A stretch of 6,396 bases of DNA from Alphaproteobacteria bacterium. GTDB taxonomy: Bacteria; Pseudomonadota; Alphaproteobacteria; Rhizobiales; Xanthobacteraceae. Where the stretch lies: positions 1 to 6,396 of the forward strand of contig VAZS01000274.1 in assembly GCA_005884855.1 (NCBI GenBank), given 5' to 3'. A program made the position numbers and the translations under genes. The notes beneath the pieces are model-generated. The model was not told the DNA's origin, searched no databases, and saw only the letters and a program-made list of their open reading frames with translations. Below, in pieces: positions 5,806 to 6,396 of the stretch. Positions within the stretch are counted from its first letter, which is position 1; each line of letters starts with the position of its first letter.

Positions 5806-6396
5806 GCGCCGATGACATTGCCGTCCTGCGTATCGAACTGATTGATATCGAGCCGCTGATCTGGCGCCGCGTCGCGGTGCCGACCGCGACCAATCTGCAG
5901 ACCCTGCACCGGATCATCCAGGCCGCCATGGGCTGGCAGGATTATCACCTGTGGGAGTTCACCGCCGACGACAAGACCTACGGCGTGCCTGACCCCGACG
6001 ATGCCGGCTGCGGGCATAAGGTCTACCGCGCCGGCAGCGCCACGCTCGCCCGTCTCGTCGAGAGCGGGGTCACTGCCTTCGATTACACCTACGACATGGG
6101 CGACAACTGGGAGCACCGCATCATCATCGAGCGGGTTGAGCCTGCCGAACCCGGCATGGTCTATCCCGACTTCCGCGGCGGCGAGCGGCGCTGCCCGCCC
6201 GAGGATTGCGGCAGCGTCCCCGGCTATTACGAGTTCCTCGACGCCATCTCCGGCCCCGACAAGGGCAAGGGCAGCCGCCGCAAAAAGGAAATGCTCGCTT
6301 GGTATGGTCGCCCCTACGATCCCGACGACATCGACGAAGCGCAGATCCGCGCCGCTCTCAAGCGCATCGCCAATACCACCCGCCGTGGCCGAGCAA
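5802..6396 (+). CDS. plasmid pRiA4b ORF-3 family protein (3' end beyond window)
   Basis: The 198 codons visible form nearly the whole protein, since family members are about 190-210 residues. Start ATG 5802-5804 overlaps the TGA of the IS66 remnant (ATGA), suggesting it was translated by coupling to the transposase; an in-frame ATG at 5766 would add 12 residues and is less likely. Family motifs seen: IEPLIWRRVAVP (16-27), LHRIIQAAMGWQDYHLWEF (35-53), YTYDMGDNWEHRIIIE (95-110), GGERRCPPEDCGSVPGYYEFL (126-146 region) and YGRPYDPDDID (168-178). The family (PRiA4_ORF3) is named after Agrobacterium rhizogenes plasmid pRiA4b; some members have been labelled TnpR resolvase without evidence, and the molecular role is unknown. 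The gene uses almost only G- or C-ending codons, unlike genes A and B, which suggests a different origin or residence. Position right behind an IS66 transposase end suggests a passenger gene of that element, which is an inference. Confidence 0.88.
   Translation, partial: MSADDIAVLRIELIDIEPLIWRRVAVPTATNLQTLHRIIQAAMGWQDYHLWEFTADDKTYGVPDPDDAGCGHKVYRAGSATLARLVESGVTAFDYTYDMGDNWEHRIIIERVEPAEPGMVYPDFRGGERRCPPEDCGSVPGYYEFLDAISGPDKGKGSRRKKEMLAWYGRPYDPDDIDEAQIRAALKRIANTTRRGRA

Noticed and set aside
5268..6116. Minus-strand frame of 282 codons
   Set aside because: Most of it is antisense to the well-supported pRiA4b ORF-3 gene and the 5' end of gene C, whose GC-rich third positions keep opposite frames open. 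Only the middle part (about 5735-5540) looks slightly protein-like.

Overview
The window looks like an accessory segment of an alphaproteobacterium, most likely of the Rhizobiales (Bradyrhizobium/Rhodopseudomonas/Methylobacterium type). This rests on recognising protein families common in that order (GYD-domain protein, Sel1-like single-pass membrane proteins, pRiA4b ORF-3 family, IS66 remnant). It also rests on the mix of moderate-GC genes, decayed gene pieces and mobile-element debris typical of symbiosis or genomic islands. No RNA gene, CRISPR array or origin was seen.

Layout, left to right. (1) The 5' part of a GYD-domain protein on the minus strand (1-248) runs off the left edge. It has a good sigma70-type promoter at 308-335 and a 7-bp hairpin between promoter and ribosome binding site. 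(2) 336-816 holds no recognisable gene. (3) A minus-strand Sel1-like membrane protein (gene A, 817-1650) is divergent from a plus-strand membrane protein with a periplasmic sensor-type domain and no kinase (gene B, 2133-3080). The 482-bp region between them contains an AT palindrome, two direct repeats and a 12-bp palindrome. (4) 3191-3596 is a scrap-yard: a phosphoribosylanthranilate-isomerase-like gene broken by several frameshifts and a stop on the minus strand, abutting a 38-codon scrap of an MFS transporter on the plus strand. (5) A long minus-strand protein with disordered linkers, one membrane helix and a Sel1-like C-terminus (gene C, 3847-5442). (6) The last codons of an IS66-type transposase (to 5805), whose TGA overlaps the ATG of a pRiA4b ORF-3 family gene (5802 to the right edge) in an ATGA.

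Genes A, B and C share one architecture: a short helical cytoplasmic N-terminal module, a Pro-rich linker, one membrane helix with basic residues on its N-terminal side, and an exported C-terminal domain. In A and B the N-terminal module carries the same signature (LF-x-SGRPL-x-EVL); C has a more diverged form. A and C end in homologous Sel1-like helical repeats, while B ends in a domain resembling the sensor region of certain rhizobial histidine kinases. I infer a family of envelope proteins with a common inner tag and different outer domains. What they do is not known from the sequence.
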